Origin: Chryseobacterium sp. BLS98
GTDB lineage: Bacteria; Bacteroidota; Bacteroidia; Flavobacteriales; Weeksellaceae
Reading direction: 5' to 3'
Assembly (NCBI RefSeq): GCF_001045445.1
Contig: NZ_LFNF01000002.1
Location: 682,001-746,000, forward strand
Length of the DNA stretch: 64,000 bases
Below the pieces are notes generated by a model. The model was not told the DNA's origin. It searched no databases and saw nothing but the letters and a program-made list of their open reading frames with translations. A program made the position numbers and the translations under genes. Positions 1 through 8,427 of this stretch are shown one piece after another (position 1 is the first letter of the stretch; every line of letters begins with the position of its first letter).

Positions 1-54
1 ATTTTGTAATCAGCAATAAAGTTATGATATTATTGTCGAACGGGAGATATCTTT

Positions 55-1068
55 TTACACCTCTTTATCAAAGTAAAGTCTGTAATATTTTCCCTTGTCG
101 TCCTCTCCCATTTCCAGCTTCTGCCTGTCGCCGTGAATATAAATATGGAAATTTTTATCAAGTTTAATGATACTTTTGAAATGACGCTGGGTTTTCTTTA
201 CAGCCGCTTCACTGATCGGGAATTCTTCGGCAATATTCACCTGCATATCCTGCTCATAATCTGTCTTAAAGTTTACGAAACTTTCAATCACGTGCTGATC
301 TCCCAATACTTCGTTGGCAAAATCATCCAGCTTGAATTCTTCCTTTTCCTTGAAGAAATTGATGGATTTATTTAAAAAATCAGCCTGATCCGCTTTTGAA
401 ACTTCAAATTCCTGTGGAAGCTGCTTGGTGATATAGTCCTTGTAAACCATCAGGGCTTCCTGGGTATGGAAATATTCATCATCACGCTGCTTTACTTTCA
501 GGAAATCCTCGAACCAGTAATATATATCTCCGTTTTTGTTATTGTCAACCACAGAAAGTACATATCCTGTTTCTTTGTTATTGTTGTAGATTAAGGCTGC
601 CTTGTCAATTTTAGACAAACCGATTCCCTGGTCTTTTTCAATGTCAAAAGTTTCTTCCTGAGGCGAAATTTTCAGGAAAGATTCTCTTTTTTCTGTTTTA
701 AAGATTCCTATCTTATCAACTTTGTCCGGACGGTCGCTCTCTTCTTCAAACAGAACAATAAACAATTCTCCACCCTGAACCCTGGGGTTTTCAGCCGCTT
801 CAAAAAGATGTTTTGCAATATTTTCAGATTCCCAAACGAATTTGGCCTTATCTTCAAAGATTTCGGACACGGAACTGTAAACCGGATTATTCACCAGATA
901 AGTGTCGCTGTAAAAATTGAAGGTTTCCTCTGATTTAAAAGAACCTAAAAAATAATCTTCAAGCAGCTCTGCCATTCCTTCTTCCAGCTTAAGCTCTTCC
1001 TGAGACAGTGTTAAAGATTCTCCGTTGATTTTATTTCCTACTCTGTGTACTATAATTTTTGAAAACAT
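55..1068 (-). CDS. Nucleoid-associated protein, NdpA/YejK (NA37) family
   Basis: The 337-residue protein starts MFSKIIVHRVGNK and has the length and acidic, helical character of the 37-kDa nucleoid-associated family (E. coli YejK/NdpA, PF04245). These are cytosolic proteins found on the nucleoid; their exact role is poorly defined. There is no signal peptide or membrane segment. It is transcribed leftward and divergently from the AraC-type gene at 1226; a TAnnTTTG -7 element lies just upstream of the start codon. I assign it from overall family resemblance, not from a catalytic motif. Confidence 0.8.
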   Translation of the reverse strand: MFSKIIVHRVGNKINGESLTLSQEELKLEEGMAELLEDYFLGSFKSEETFNFYSDTYLVNNPVYSSVSEIFEDKAKFVWESENIAKHLFEAAENPRVQGGELFIVLFEEESDRPDKVDKIGIFKTEKRESFLKISPQEETFDIEKDQGIGLSKIDKAALIYNNNKETGYVLSVVDNNKNGDIYYWFEDFLKVKQRDDEYFHTQEALMVYKDYITKQLPQEFEVSKADQADFLNKSINFFKEKEEFKLDDFANEVLGDQHVIESFVNFKTDYEQDMQVNIAEEFPISEAAVKKTQRHFKSIIKLDKNFHIYIHGDRQKLEMGEDDKGKYYRLYFDKEV

Positions 1069-1085
1069 CTTATCATTTTGAGCTG

Positions 1086-1093
1086 CAAAGATA
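1086..1093 (-). promoter_or_regulatory. Candidate -7 promoter element of the NdpA-like gene
   Basis: Read on the minus strand this is TATCTTTG, an exact match to the Bacteroidetes -7 consensus TAnnTTTG, 18 bases upstream of the start codon at 1068. I see no well-spaced -33 TTG. The call rests on the -7 element and its position. Confidence 0.5.
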
Positions 1094-1144
1094 ATGTTTG
1101 AAAACCCAAATAAAAAATGCGTAAAAGTATTTGCAAGGAGTCAG

Positions 1145-1152
1145 TATATTTG
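1145..1152 (+). promoter_or_regulatory. Candidate -7 promoter element of the AraC-type gene
   Basis: TATATTTG matches TAnnTTTG exactly and would give a leader of about 70 bases before the TTG start at 1226. A TTG at 1131 is too close to be a good -33 element, so this is a tentative promoter. Confidence 0.4.
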
Positions 1153-1225
1153 TGAAAAAATGAAATAAACCTTTTGTGCATAGATATCTGGCTTTTTATT
1201 AAATTATAGTTTAATTATTATCTGC

Positions 1226-2092
1226 TTGAAAAAAAACATTAAAAATATAAGATTCGATCAGGAGAAAGCACCTTATGGCTGCGAATTGCTGGAATTGGAA
1301 GCTTTATTTAAAAGACTGACTACATGGACCTACTTTGGTAAAACGGAACGGATTCATTTCTTCAGTGTGATGGTTGTTACGGAAGGAAAAGGCAGGCATT
1401 TTGTAGATTTTAAAGAATATAAGCTCGAAAAAGGAAGTATTCTATTCATTGCTCCCGGACAGATTCAGCAATATGAAAGTAATCCTCAATATAAGGGATA
1501 CATGCTGATATTTACAGAATATTTCTTCCATAAGCAGGTGAATGAGCTTACTTTCCTCAACCAATCCTCTATATTTGACATTACCCTTCCCAATGCCCTG
1601 GTAAAGCCCGATCCGGAAACTTTCTCCAGGATCATGCAGCTTCTGTTTTTGCTTCAGGAAGAATTCTCATCGTCGTATGAACTTTCTAAAAAAGAAAGCT
1701 TGCAGAAACTGGCCAGTTTGTTTCTTATTTATTCGGAACGCCAAAAACAGAGGGATAGCAACGTTATTTCCAATAACCACTATTTGTCCCAATATTATCA
1801 CTTCAAGCAATTGCTTGAGACGTTTTTTTCTAAGGACCGGAGTGTAGATTTTTACGCTTCCCTCATGGCCATTACTCCCAAGACATTGAACAGGATCACG
1901 AGGTCTGCTATCCAGAAATCTGCGAAAGAGGTTATTGACAGCAGGGTTATTATTGAAATAAAACGGCTTTTGTTATTTGAAAAATTAAGTATAAAAGAGA
2001 TTGCTTATTCCCTGAATTTTAATGAGCCTACCAATCTCGTTAAGTATTTCAAAAAGCATACAGGAGAAACTCCTACCTCCTATAAAGGATAA
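1226..2092 (+). CDS. AraC-family transcriptional regulator
   Basis: 288 residues. The N-terminal half (about residues 40-110) has the cupin-like pattern of AraC sensor domains, with a GSILFIAPGQIQQYE stretch. The C-terminal ~80 residues carry the double helix-turn-helix: the LSIKEIAYSLNFNEPTNLVKYFKK segment is split here as LSIKEIAYSLNF and NLVKYFKKHTGETPTSYK, typical of AraC DNA-binding domains. The chosen start is TTG at 1226, giving a Lys-rich N-terminus; the next in-frame ATG is at about residue 48 and would cut into the sensor domain. The effector is unknown. The nearest possible targets are the small membrane-protein genes downstream, but nothing in the sequence proves this. Confidence 0.88.
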   Translation: MKKNIKNIRFDQEKAPYGCELLELEALFKRLTTWTYFGKTERIHFFSVMVVTEGKGRHFVDFKEYKLEKGSILFIAPGQIQQYESNPQYKGYMLIFTEYFFHKQVNELTFLNQSSIFDITLPNALVKPDPETFSRIMQLLFLLQEEFSSSYELSKKESLQKLASLFLIYSERQKQRDSNVISNNHYLSQYYHFKQLLETFFSKDRSVDFYASLMAITPKTLNRITRSAIQKSAKEVIDSRVIIEIKRLLLFEKLSIKEIAYSLNFNEPTNLVKYFKKHTGETPTSYKG

Positions 2093-2520
2093 TACTGTCC
2101 GTTTTTTACCATTTTTTGTCTGCTTTAAACCTTTTGGAAATCAACCGAATGGTACATCTTTGTAATTAGTACATCTTCAAAAAAATTATTTCAAATTCAA
2201 AAGCACAAATGTATTAATACAAAACCGGCTGCAGCCGGTACAATGAACCTGTAAGAAGGTAAAAACACAAATGGAGCTGCCTCAATATTAAGGCAGCTTT
2301 GTTGTTTCAGGGAATACATTTAGCCTGCAATTCAAAAGCAGTTGGCGATCTTCAATAAATAGTTTTCTGATTCATTTTGATAAGAACCTTATCATTTTGA
2401 CAGGAATTTCAGGAGTCTTCATTTTTTCTAAAAACCATTAATCATTTGATTTTAAGCATATTAATCGGAAATAGTTTTCAAAGGAACACCATTGGCTTCA
2501 TTATTTTCAAAACATGTATT
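2093..2520. other. Intergenic region with two hairpins, possible small transcript
   Basis: This 428-base stretch has no convincing coding sequence. It holds a perfect 16-bp palindrome at 2224-2239 (ACCGGCTGCAGCCGGT) and a terminator-like hairpin at 2276-2297 followed by TTTGTTGTTT. A tiny ATG frame (MELPQY) that runs into the terminator stem looks like chance. The two structures could bound a short non-coding RNA, or the second could simply end the AraC transcript. Confidence 0.35.
2276..2300 (+). terminator. Rho-independent terminator candidate
   Basis: GCTGCCT pairs with AGGCAGC around a short AT-rich loop and is followed by TTTGTTGTTT. It lies about 180 bases past the AraC-type stop codon, so it may end that transcript or a separate short RNA. 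Confidence 0.55.
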
Positions 2521-2682
2521 ATGGACCTTAAGACTCTAAACCGTATCGATAAGTTAAGAAGATTAAAAAGCAGAGGACCTGAAACTCCCAAGTGGCTAAA
2601 GCCTTACCATTTGATCCTTATTGCTTTCTGGGCCGTTTTCATTTTGGGAACCATGATCAAATTTTTAGAACAAAATCATTAA
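2521..2682 (+). CDS. Small single-pass membrane protein (53 aa), unit 1
   Basis: From the ATG at 2521 the frame encodes 53 residues: a basic N-terminal half (about residues 1-29, many Lys/Arg) and one hydrophobic helix LILIAFWAVFILGTMIKF near the C-terminus. The charge pattern predicts the N-terminus in the cytosol. A longer frame from 2446 starts with a non-ATG codon and adds an implausible leader. The stop is four bases before the next gene, so the two are almost surely co-transcribed. No family recognised. The same arrangement is repeated at 3124-3699. Confidence 0.6.
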   Translation: MDLKTLNRIDKLRRLKSRGPETPKWLKPYHLILIAFWAVFILGTMIKFLEQNH

Positions 2683-2686
2683 ACCT

Positions 2687-3043
2687 ATGAACTATTCGGA
2701 AGCCGTTCAGGAAATTACAGAGGTAATTCCTGACTTTGAAAATGAACTTACAAAAAACACCCAACAGAATCCTTACAGTGTGATCAGGAATTTCACGGAG
2801 CGCATCAAAAGTATGGTCCGACAGAATGACAGAAATATTTTATTCAAAAGTCTTCAAAAAATGGACAAAATTTACACAAACGGAGATACTGATTTAAAAA
2901 ATGCCGTAGAAGGAATTTTTGTTTATTCCCTTGATAATTTCACAGTTTTCTGCAGCAGAGAGTACAGAACAATGATTTTTGACCACTTATCCAGGGAGTT
3001 ACAACAGATATATGCCAGACAGATTTACAGTCATGGAAACTAA
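2687..3043 (+). CDS. Small helical protein, paralogue of the gene at 3304 (unit 1)
   Basis: 118 residues, predicted mostly alpha-helical and cytosolic, no signal peptide. It shares with the protein at 3304 the pattern K.MD.IY.NGD followed by a helix ending F..SL..F (here MDKIYTNGD and FVYSLDNF). This pattern belongs to small Flavobacteriia proteins that I think are annotated as a domain of unknown function (possibly DUF7674, unverified). It follows the micro-membrane protein at 2521 by four bases. Function unknown; the pairing suggests it acts with, or near, the membrane peptide. Confidence 0.72.
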   Translation: MNYSEAVQEITEVIPDFENELTKNTQQNPYSVIRNFTERIKSMVRQNDRNILFKSLQKMDKIYTNGDTDLKNAVEGIFVYSLDNFTVFCSREYRTMIFDHLSRELQQIYARQIYSHGN

Positions 3044-3123
3044 GGTTTTATTACATTTTTCATCTGTTTCATTACAAAAGCACATTTTAACTTAAAATTA
3101 ATACTACTCAAATTCAATACGTT

Positions 3124-3255
3124 ATGAAAACAAAGATCAGGAGAATATCCGACTGGAAAACACTAAAAACAACGACTAACAGGCATAATACGGAGATATT
3201 AGCTACTCACATTGCTGTGATTATAGGAGCTTTCATTTTTGCAGCCATGCTGTAG
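3124..3255 (+). CDS. Small single-pass membrane protein (43 aa), unit 2
   Basis: An ATG frame of 43 codons plus stop, too short for many gene callers. A Lys/Arg-rich N-terminal half (MKTKIRRISDWKTLK...) is followed by one hydrophobic helix (HIAVIIGAFIFAAML) ending at the stop. Its size, charge layout and place directly before a paralogue of the 2687 gene mirror the gene at 2521, which supports it being real. The gap to the next gene is 48 bases. Direct sequence similarity to the 53-residue protein is weak. Confidence 0.5.
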   Translation: MKTKIRRISDWKTLKTTTNRHNTEILATHIAVIIGAFIFAAML

Positions 3256-3303
3256 ATTTTGGTATACATTTCGCTGCAAGATAGATACTGAAAAATATTA
3301 ATT

Positions 3304-3699
3304 ATGATGAAAGTACAAATGCAGGCTATTAACAAGAAAATAGCCGTTGAATACTTAAAATTTTTCTATCCGCCACTACGAAGTGAGATCACACAGCTAT
3401 CTGTTCAGGAAAACTTTGCCGGCGTTATTCAGGCCACGATCAATTATCTGAAGGATATGCTCCAGGAATCGAAAATTTATATTGTGGCCCATCACATTAA
3501 ACTGATGGACTGGATCTACAGAAACGGGGATTCTTATGTGAGAACCATCATAGAAAATCTGTTTGTAAGATCTCTTGAAAGTTTTAAAAAACATGCTAAA
3601 GATCAGCATTGGAAGCTCCTTTACCAGTATATGCCTGACAGTTTCCAGGTCATTTACAATGAGCAGCAGAAGCAGGACCAGATCTTTTTCGGTAAGTAA
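3304..3699 (+). CDS. Small helical protein, paralogue of the gene at 2687 (unit 2)
   Basis: 131 residues, predicted helical and cytosolic. The core MDWIYRNGD and FVRSLESF aligns with MDKIYTNGD and FVYSLDNF of the neighbour at 2687; the rest has diverged, so the duplication is old. Two adjacent ATGs at 3304 and 3307 are both usable. The gene ends just before a strong hairpin terminator. Function unknown. Confidence 0.72.
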   Translation: MMKVQMQAINKKIAVEYLKFFYPPLRSEITQLSVQENFAGVIQATINYLKDMLQESKIYIVAHHIKLMDWIYRNGDSYVRTIIENLFVRSLESFKKHAKDQHWKLLYQYMPDSFQVIYNEQQKQDQIFFGK

Positions 3700-3722
3700 A
3701 AAATAATTTAATTTGTCAATAG

Positions 3723-3755
3723 GCTCTTCAGGCATTATGTCTGGGGAGCTTTTTA
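3723..3755 (+). terminator. Terminator after the second micro-membrane unit
   Basis: GCTCTTCAG pairs with CTGGGGAGC (nine pairs, two of them G-T) around a nine-base loop and is followed by TTTTTATTTT, 23 bases after the stop at 3699. Confidence 0.75.
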
Positions 3756-3871
3756 TTTTACGAGTTCAGGTTTTATTATTCACCCTTCAACAAACATTAT
3801 GTACAAAAAAAGACACTAGTAATCTATCTTCATAATATTACCTTCTTAAAAACGAAGCCAAACTAATCAAG

Positions 3872-3906
3872 AAAAAAACGACTCCTATTATTGGAGTCGT
3901 TTTTTA
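3872..3906 (-). terminator. Terminator of the Lys-rich repeat protein gene
   Basis: ACGACTCC and GGAGTCGT form an eight-pair stem with a seven-base loop, flanked by A7 and T6, so it can work in both directions. It sits 16 bases beyond the stop codon of the minus-strand gene at 3922. Confidence 0.8.
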
Positions 3907-3921
3907 TATTTTTTCAGAAAA

Positions 3922-4254
3922 TTATTTTTTTATATCTGATTTTACATCTTTATAACCATCTGAAACTGCATCTGCTCCTTTTACAGCAACATTTTTAACA
4001 CTTTTCGTTCCTTTGGTAGCGGTTTTGTCAACCCATTTTGCACCATCTTTAACACCTTTTTTTGTAGCTTTTGCTCCTTTTTTAGCTTTATCTCCCACCC
4101 ATTCTGCACCATTCTTCACTCCTTTTTCTGTTGCTTTTGCTCCTTTTTGAATGGCAGTGCCTACATTTTTTGCTTCTTGTTTTACAGTTTCCTGGGCATT
4201 AACAGCTGTTGCAAATAACCCAAAAGCTAATAAGGTGAATAATTTCTTTTTCAT
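3922..4254 (-). CDS. Exported Lys/Ala-rich helical repeat protein
   Basis: 110 residues with a signal peptide (cleavage after residue 20, VNA before QET). The mature part has two nearly identical 17-residue blocks at 37-53 and 59-75 (KGAKATEKGVKNGAEWV and KGAKATKKGVKDGAKWV) with a 22-residue period and a weaker third copy near 81-97. A 22-residue (2 x 11) period with alternating Lys/Ala is typical of amphipathic surface-seeking helices as in LEA group 3 or apolipoproteins. Likely a small periplasmic stress or membrane-surface protein. No specific family recognised. Confidence 0.75.
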   Translation of the reverse strand: MKKKLFTLLAFGLFATAVNAQETVKQEAKNVGTAIQKGAKATEKGVKNGAEWVGDKAKKGAKATKKGVKDGAKWVDKTATKGTKSVKNVAVKGADAVSDGYKDVKSDIKK

Positions 4255-4516
4255 ATTTTTATTTTTAAAATTAACTTCATAAATACAGCATAAAAAGAGC
4301 CAAACCTATATTCTCAAAAAAAATTGACTAAAATAATTTATCTGTATAAAATTTTCAACTTTGATAAGTAATTTTTAATACAAATTTTCATCATTTTACA
4401 ATTATAAGGTTATAAAACAAAAGCAAACCAATACTAACAGTATGTAAATCAGACTTTTAACTCCATCAAAATTATGAAAGTTTAGAATAAATAGCTGTTT
4501 CGAATTATGGGAACAA

Positions 4517-5932
4517 TTAATGTTCTGCCACCCATTTATTCAAATCGATTTCTTTAGAAAGCTCCAGTTTCTTTCGCAATCTGTATTTTTTGGATTCAAC
4601 AGTTCTTACGGATATATGTTCATATTCTGCTATCTGCTTATTCGAGAAGTCTAATTTTAGAAATGCACATAATTTTATATCACCAGCGTTAAGATTGGGG
4701 TATTTTGAAGTAAGGTTATTATAAAATTCAGGATACAATTCTTTAAATCTGTTCATAAAAGTAGGATCAGCATGTATAGCCAACTCTACCAGCTCTTTAT
4801 GTGTATTGTTCAATTTTCTTTTAAGCTCCGATGATTCCTGTTCTTTCTTATTAATCAGAGTATCTTTTAGTTTCTCGCGAGATTTGGATATGTGATGAAT
4901 CATATAAATTATAATGCTGCTGATCAAAATAATAATGAAAATGATGTAATAGAGACTGCTGTTATTTCTTTTTTCTTTTTCCGTCTGTTCGGTAAGTATT
5001 TTTTCGATAACCGTATTAACAGTTATATTTGCTTCTCTTTTTAAACTATCATTTAAATTAGAATATTTTGATAAGTATTCATTTTCCTTGTCACGATCAT
5101 TAAGTCCTTTATAAGCTTCGGCAATCAGTTTATAAGACTCCAGGTCTCTGCTTCTTAGCCTGGCTTTTTTAGTAATTGCCAAAGAGTTCATCAGGTAGTC
5201 AAGAGCTTTATGATAATTTTGTTTTTCTATATTTAATCTGCCAAATGCCCGCAAAACATTGGCTTTACCTTCAATAGGAATCTGCTTTGTGTACAGTAAA
5301 GCGTTGGCCTTGTTAATATAATATTCTGCAGAATCCATATTATGAGCTTTATAGTGCCTTTCTGCAATAGTAATGTACAGCATTGGCATTGGCGACTTCA
5401 TACATTGATGTTCGGTACTGTATACGGAATCCATCATTCCAAGAAATTCAAAACTTGATCTTTTCCAATCATAGATAGAATATATTCTTTTTTCCCGCTG
5501 CTTCCTGTTTTTGATCTTTTTTGCAAACTCTAAAGCTATATTGAAAGACTTAATGGAACGCTCATATAATTCTAATGAATAATAGTTTATCCCATAAGTA
5601 AAATGCAGATAAGCCTCCAATTCATCGTCATCATCTTTTTTAAGCTTTGTTTCCGCAATTTCCAGAAATTTCAAACTTTCCTGGTTTCTCTTCATGGTAT
5701 TCAGAGCGTTGGCAATATTGATGTATCCTCTGATTTCTCCTTTTTTATAATCTATTTTTTTACTTACTTCAATAAATTTTCTCTCCTTTACCATCACTTC
5801 ATTAAAATCACCTTCCTTTATTAGCTGGCTAAAGGTATTGGTTTGCATGCTGTCAATTTCAGTGATGCTAGATTGGGATTTTAATTCATGAACCAAAAAA
5901 ATCGAAATAAAAAAAATACTTTGTTTAAACAT
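4517..5932 (-). CDS. Membrane-anchored TPR regulator with LuxR-type HTH
   Basis: 471 residues: N-terminal signal or anchor (1-19), tetratricopeptide-like helices over about 35-295, one transmembrane helix (326-346, IIFIIILISSIIIYMI), a Lys/Glu coiled-coil (about 350-385), and a C-terminal LuxR-type helix-turn-helix (about 412-466; recognition helix SVRTVESKKYRLRKKL). The layout predicts TPRs in the periplasm and DNA binding in the cytosol, a one-component transmembrane regulator found in Bacteroidetes. It is the first of three related regulators in this 12-kb region, next to the surface-protein cassettes that are its plausible targets. Confidence 0.82.
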   Translation of the reverse strand: MFKQSIFFISIFLVHELKSQSSITEIDSMQTNTFSQLIKEGDFNEVMVKERKFIEVSKKIDYKKGEIRGYINIANALNTMKRNQESLKFLEIAETKLKKDDDDELEAYLHFTYGINYYSLELYERSIKSFNIALEFAKKIKNRKQREKRIYSIYDWKRSSFEFLGMMDSVYSTEHQCMKSPMPMLYITIAERHYKAHNMDSAEYYINKANALLYTKQIPIEGKANVLRAFGRLNIEKQNYHKALDYLMNSLAITKKARLRSRDLESYKLIAEAYKGLNDRDKENEYLSKYSNLNDSLKREANITVNTVIEKILTEQTEKEKRNNSSLYYIIFIIILISSIIIYMIHHISKSREKLKDTLINKKEQESSELKRKLNNTHKELVELAIHADPTFMNRFKELYPEFYNNLTSKYPNLNAGDIKLCAFLKLDFSNKQIAEYEHISVRTVESKKYRLRKKLELSKEIDLNKWVAEH

Positions 5933-6274
5933 GTGTTTTTAATGGTTGAATAGTTTTTTTTGAGTAGAAATTGTTTCATAAAGATCCTATAATTTCAAAA
6001 GCAACAGATATATGATGAAATATGTATCTGTCAGATTATTACATTTTGTTAAAATTGAAATTAACTTTTGAGCATAAATATTATGCTTTTACAATAAATT
6101 TTATTTTACAGGATGAACTTCAAGTACATATTTCGGCCACAATAATCGATCAGTAATTTTATGATAAATTATAAGTTAAACTCTTCGATTCATTTTAGAG
6201 CTCAACACCCAAGAGTAATTAATCTTTTAATTAAATTTATCCTTAAAATTAAAACCTGCTATTTTTTTGTAAAC
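5933..6274. other. AT-rich intergenic region, nothing recognised
   Basis: 342 bases between two minus-strand genes, strongly AT-rich. It must hold the promoter of the TPR regulator, but I see no clear TAnnTTTG element, hairpin terminator, repeat or coding remnant. Confidence 0.4.
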
Positions 6275-6610
6275 TCATTCTTTTTCAGCAATAAACAGTT
6301 TTCTCCATCTGGCAACAGTATTCCTGCTTAATTTAAAATGCCGTGCAAGCTGCATATTATTCAACTTGTTTTTTTCTTGATAATCCAAAATCTTAAGTAT
6401 AGAAGATTTATTGTAAGACCGGTGGCTTTGATTAAATGTTTCTGTCATCTGATCTGATAAGCCAAAGATCTTACGGTTAAGTTCAATGATGTCTAATACC
6501 GATAGGTTTTGTTTATCTAATAAAAATCTACACTCCTCTTTTCTCGTAGGATGCTTTTTGTTTATGATATCATTATAGATACGATGATAATCCGGAGTTG
6601 CATTTTCCAT
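6275..6610 (-). CDS. Small helix-turn-helix protein, transposase-like HTH
   Basis: 111 residues, soluble. The C-terminal segment LARHFKLSRNTVARWRKLF (about residues 86-104) is a classical helix-turn-helix with the ordering of transposase or Fis-like HTH domains. There is no catalytic DDE domain, so this is not a working transposase. It lies 56 bases downstream of the HTH gene at 6667 on the same strand and is probably co-transcribed. Such short HTH proteins are common in Chryseobacterium genomes; whether they are regulators or relics of mobile elements is open. Confidence 0.65.
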   Translation of the reverse strand: MENATPDYHRIYNDIINKKHPTRKEECRFLLDKQNLSVLDIIELNRKIFGLSDQMTETFNQSHRSYNKSSILKILDYQEKNKLNNMQLARHFKLSRNTVARWRKLFIAEKE

Positions 6611-6666
6611 AGTGTTTTTGATAATGATTGTTTTTTTAGAATCGGGTTTTCATAATATAATTTTCC

Positions 6667-7128
6667 TTATTTTTCCAGAGTTTGTGTATTATTTCCTGCA
6701 GCATATTTCTTTATCCAGTTGTATAAAGTCGTTTTAGGAATTTTATATTCATCTATAATCTGTTGTTTTGTTTTTTCTCTGCTTTCTAATGATTCCAGAA
6801 TGAAATCTATTACTTCTTTGGTATATATATTTTTCCTGAACTGCGGAAGCTGGGATTCTTTTTCTTTTAATGAACTGTTATAATTTATGCTACCGGGTGG
6901 AGCATATAATATCAAATGCTGAGAATAGACCCTGAAGAAATCATATTCAAGTACTTTGCTCCATTTAAGCAAAGTACCGGTAGGCAACTGCTCCTGTAAA
7001 AACATCTCTTCAATTTCTTCACTGTCACATTTGAAAAAATTACAGATACGGGATGTTTCAATTCCAGTTTCCAGGACCCGCTGTTTGATCAGTGAGCCTA
7101 TATAAATATTCTTAAAATCTCTATTCAT
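6667..7128 (-). CDS. Helix-turn-helix protein, transposase-like HTH
   Basis: 153 residues with two DNA-binding-like parts: an N-terminal region (GSLIKQRVLETGIETSRI, then FFKCDSEEIEEMF) resembling a Cro/HTH fold, and a C-terminal KQQIIDEYKIPKTTLYNWIKKY helix-turn-helix (about 122-143) of the transposase HTH_23 kind. The middle FFRVYSQHLILYAPP is a motif I associate with a large family of Chryseobacterium and Elizabethkingia HTH proteins. No nuclease domain. Pairs with the gene at 6275 and sits between a TPR regulator and the surface-protein cluster. Confidence 0.65.
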   Translation of the reverse strand: MNRDFKNIYIGSLIKQRVLETGIETSRICNFFKCDSEEIEEMFLQEQLPTGTLLKWSKVLEYDFFRVYSQHLILYAPPGSINYNSSLKEKESQLPQFRKNIYTKEVIDFILESLESREKTKQQIIDEYKIPKTTLYNWIKKYAAGNNTQTLEK

Positions 7129-7288
7129 GTTAATGTTGAAGGTTAATTTTTCAGGGCACCTTTAATTCAATTATAAATGATTTCCCTTTCTATACTCAGC
7201 TTTTGAAATTTGTGAATGCTTATTTATCCGGTGTCAGGTAATTTCCAAAATGAAGTGTTATTTCCATATTGATAGATTTCATAAGGGG

Positions 7289-8260
7289 TTATGGTGTAGA
7301 AAGCTGTTGTAAAGAGAAGTTTCTGCATTCTGATAAAGAATTAGGGGTTGAAATATGGGCATCTGTGGTAGGCTTATTTAGAGCTCCCCAGTTCATGGTA
7401 AGATATACTTTGTCCCCTGCATTGAGATGTACAACACAATTCACATTAATTGGTGTATTTCCTCCTGAAGCTGTGTCATTATCAATATTCCCCCTGTTTC
7501 CGCCAATAATATTGGTAAGCGCAGTTCCATTCTTAGTAATATTCAGGTTGATTCCTGTAAAAGCTCCAGTTCCTGAAACAGCTCCTCCACTTCCAAAATA
7601 AGCATACCCCTCTATTTTATAAATTCCTGACTCCAGTATCTGCCAGTAATCTCCTGCATCATTCCAAACTGCAGAGCCTCCCTGATTCACAATAACATCG
7701 CTTACAGAGAATGGAATAATCTGAGGAATACTGTTGTTGAAATTCGTTAAAGAAGTTCCGGAATAAGTAACCGTATCAGAAGCTCCCAATGCGGCAATGG
7801 TAGGGATTGTTTTATTGATTAAAATCCCGATTTCCCAGGTGGTTCCGCTGGTTGTTCCTTTGCTAATAAACATGGTATATCCACCAGGTGTCAAAGTTAC
7901 ACTTGAAACTCCTGCACCGGATTGATTATCTATGAGTTCAGATCCACTGGCTGCGATTGTAAGCAGTGCAGTTCCTACATTTTTGATGTAATACACTCTG
8001 CCCAATATATTTCCTGCTGCAGGAGCCGCAGCTGTTGCTGCCGGTAAGATAAATGTTCCTGCCGAAGCACCACCATAGGCCATATAGAAATCATTTACCC
8101 CCAGTGCTGTAGAGGCTGTTACCCTTTTATACTGTCCCGCTATAGAGCCGTTCACGGTAAAAGTACTACCTGGCAGTACTGTATTAACTCCGACATTTCC
8201 AGCTTGTGAATACATCACACCTGGCAAAACCAATAAGGCTGCAAATAAAAAATTTTTCAT
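7289..8260 (-). CDS. Exported surface protein with GVNT motif, C1q-like C-terminus
   Basis: The chosen start (ATG at 8260) gives 323 residues with a clean signal peptide, MKNFLFAALLVLPGVMYSQ; an upstream in-frame start at 8374 would add 38 residues ahead of it and is unlikely. Right after cleavage comes AGNVGVNTVLPGSTFTVNGS, the Bacteroidetes GINT..P module of surface proteins. The C-terminal ~130 residues are Gly/Ser/Thr-rich beta structure with GIYKIEGYAYFG and GDKVYLTMNW, like a C1q/TNF jelly roll. Probably displayed at the cell surface; ligand unknown. First in map order of five related genes. Confidence 0.78.
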   Translation of the reverse strand: MKNFLFAALLVLPGVMYSQAGNVGVNTVLPGSTFTVNGSIAGQYKRVTASTALGVNDFYMAYGGASAGTFILPAATAAAPAAGNILGRVYYIKNVGTALLTIAASGSELIDNQSGAGVSSVTLTPGGYTMFISKGTTSGTTWEIGILINKTIPTIAALGASDTVTYSGTSLTNFNNSIPQIIPFSVSDVIVNQGGSAVWNDAGDYWQILESGIYKIEGYAYFGSGGAVSGTGAFTGINLNITKNGTALTNIIGGNRGNIDNDTASGGNTPINVNCVVHLNAGDKVYLTMNWGALNKPTTDAHISTPNSLSECRNFSLQQLSTP

Positions 8261-8427
8261 GATTATATTTTTAAGTTCAACGTAATTTAAAATTTCACTA
8301 GGACTTCCAGAATGTTTGATCAGTTCTATTAAAAAAATAGTTTGCTGATGTTTTACATTATCATAGGTAATCATCCCAGGGAGAGATTATAATATTTAAA
8401 TAAGGAAAACTATCCACTGAAATAGAG

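Noticed and set aside
2273..2293. Six-codon frame MELPQY overlapping a terminator stem
   Set aside because: Too short, and its codons are set by the hairpin arms.
6275..7128. An insertion sequence made of the two HTH genes
   Set aside because: No DDE or HUH catalytic domain, no terminal inverted repeats or target duplication visible around them. Kept as HTH proteins.
8261..8374. 38-residue N-terminal extension of the surface protein at 7289
   Set aside because: It places 38 polar residues before a clean signal peptide; the ATG at 8260 is the logical start.
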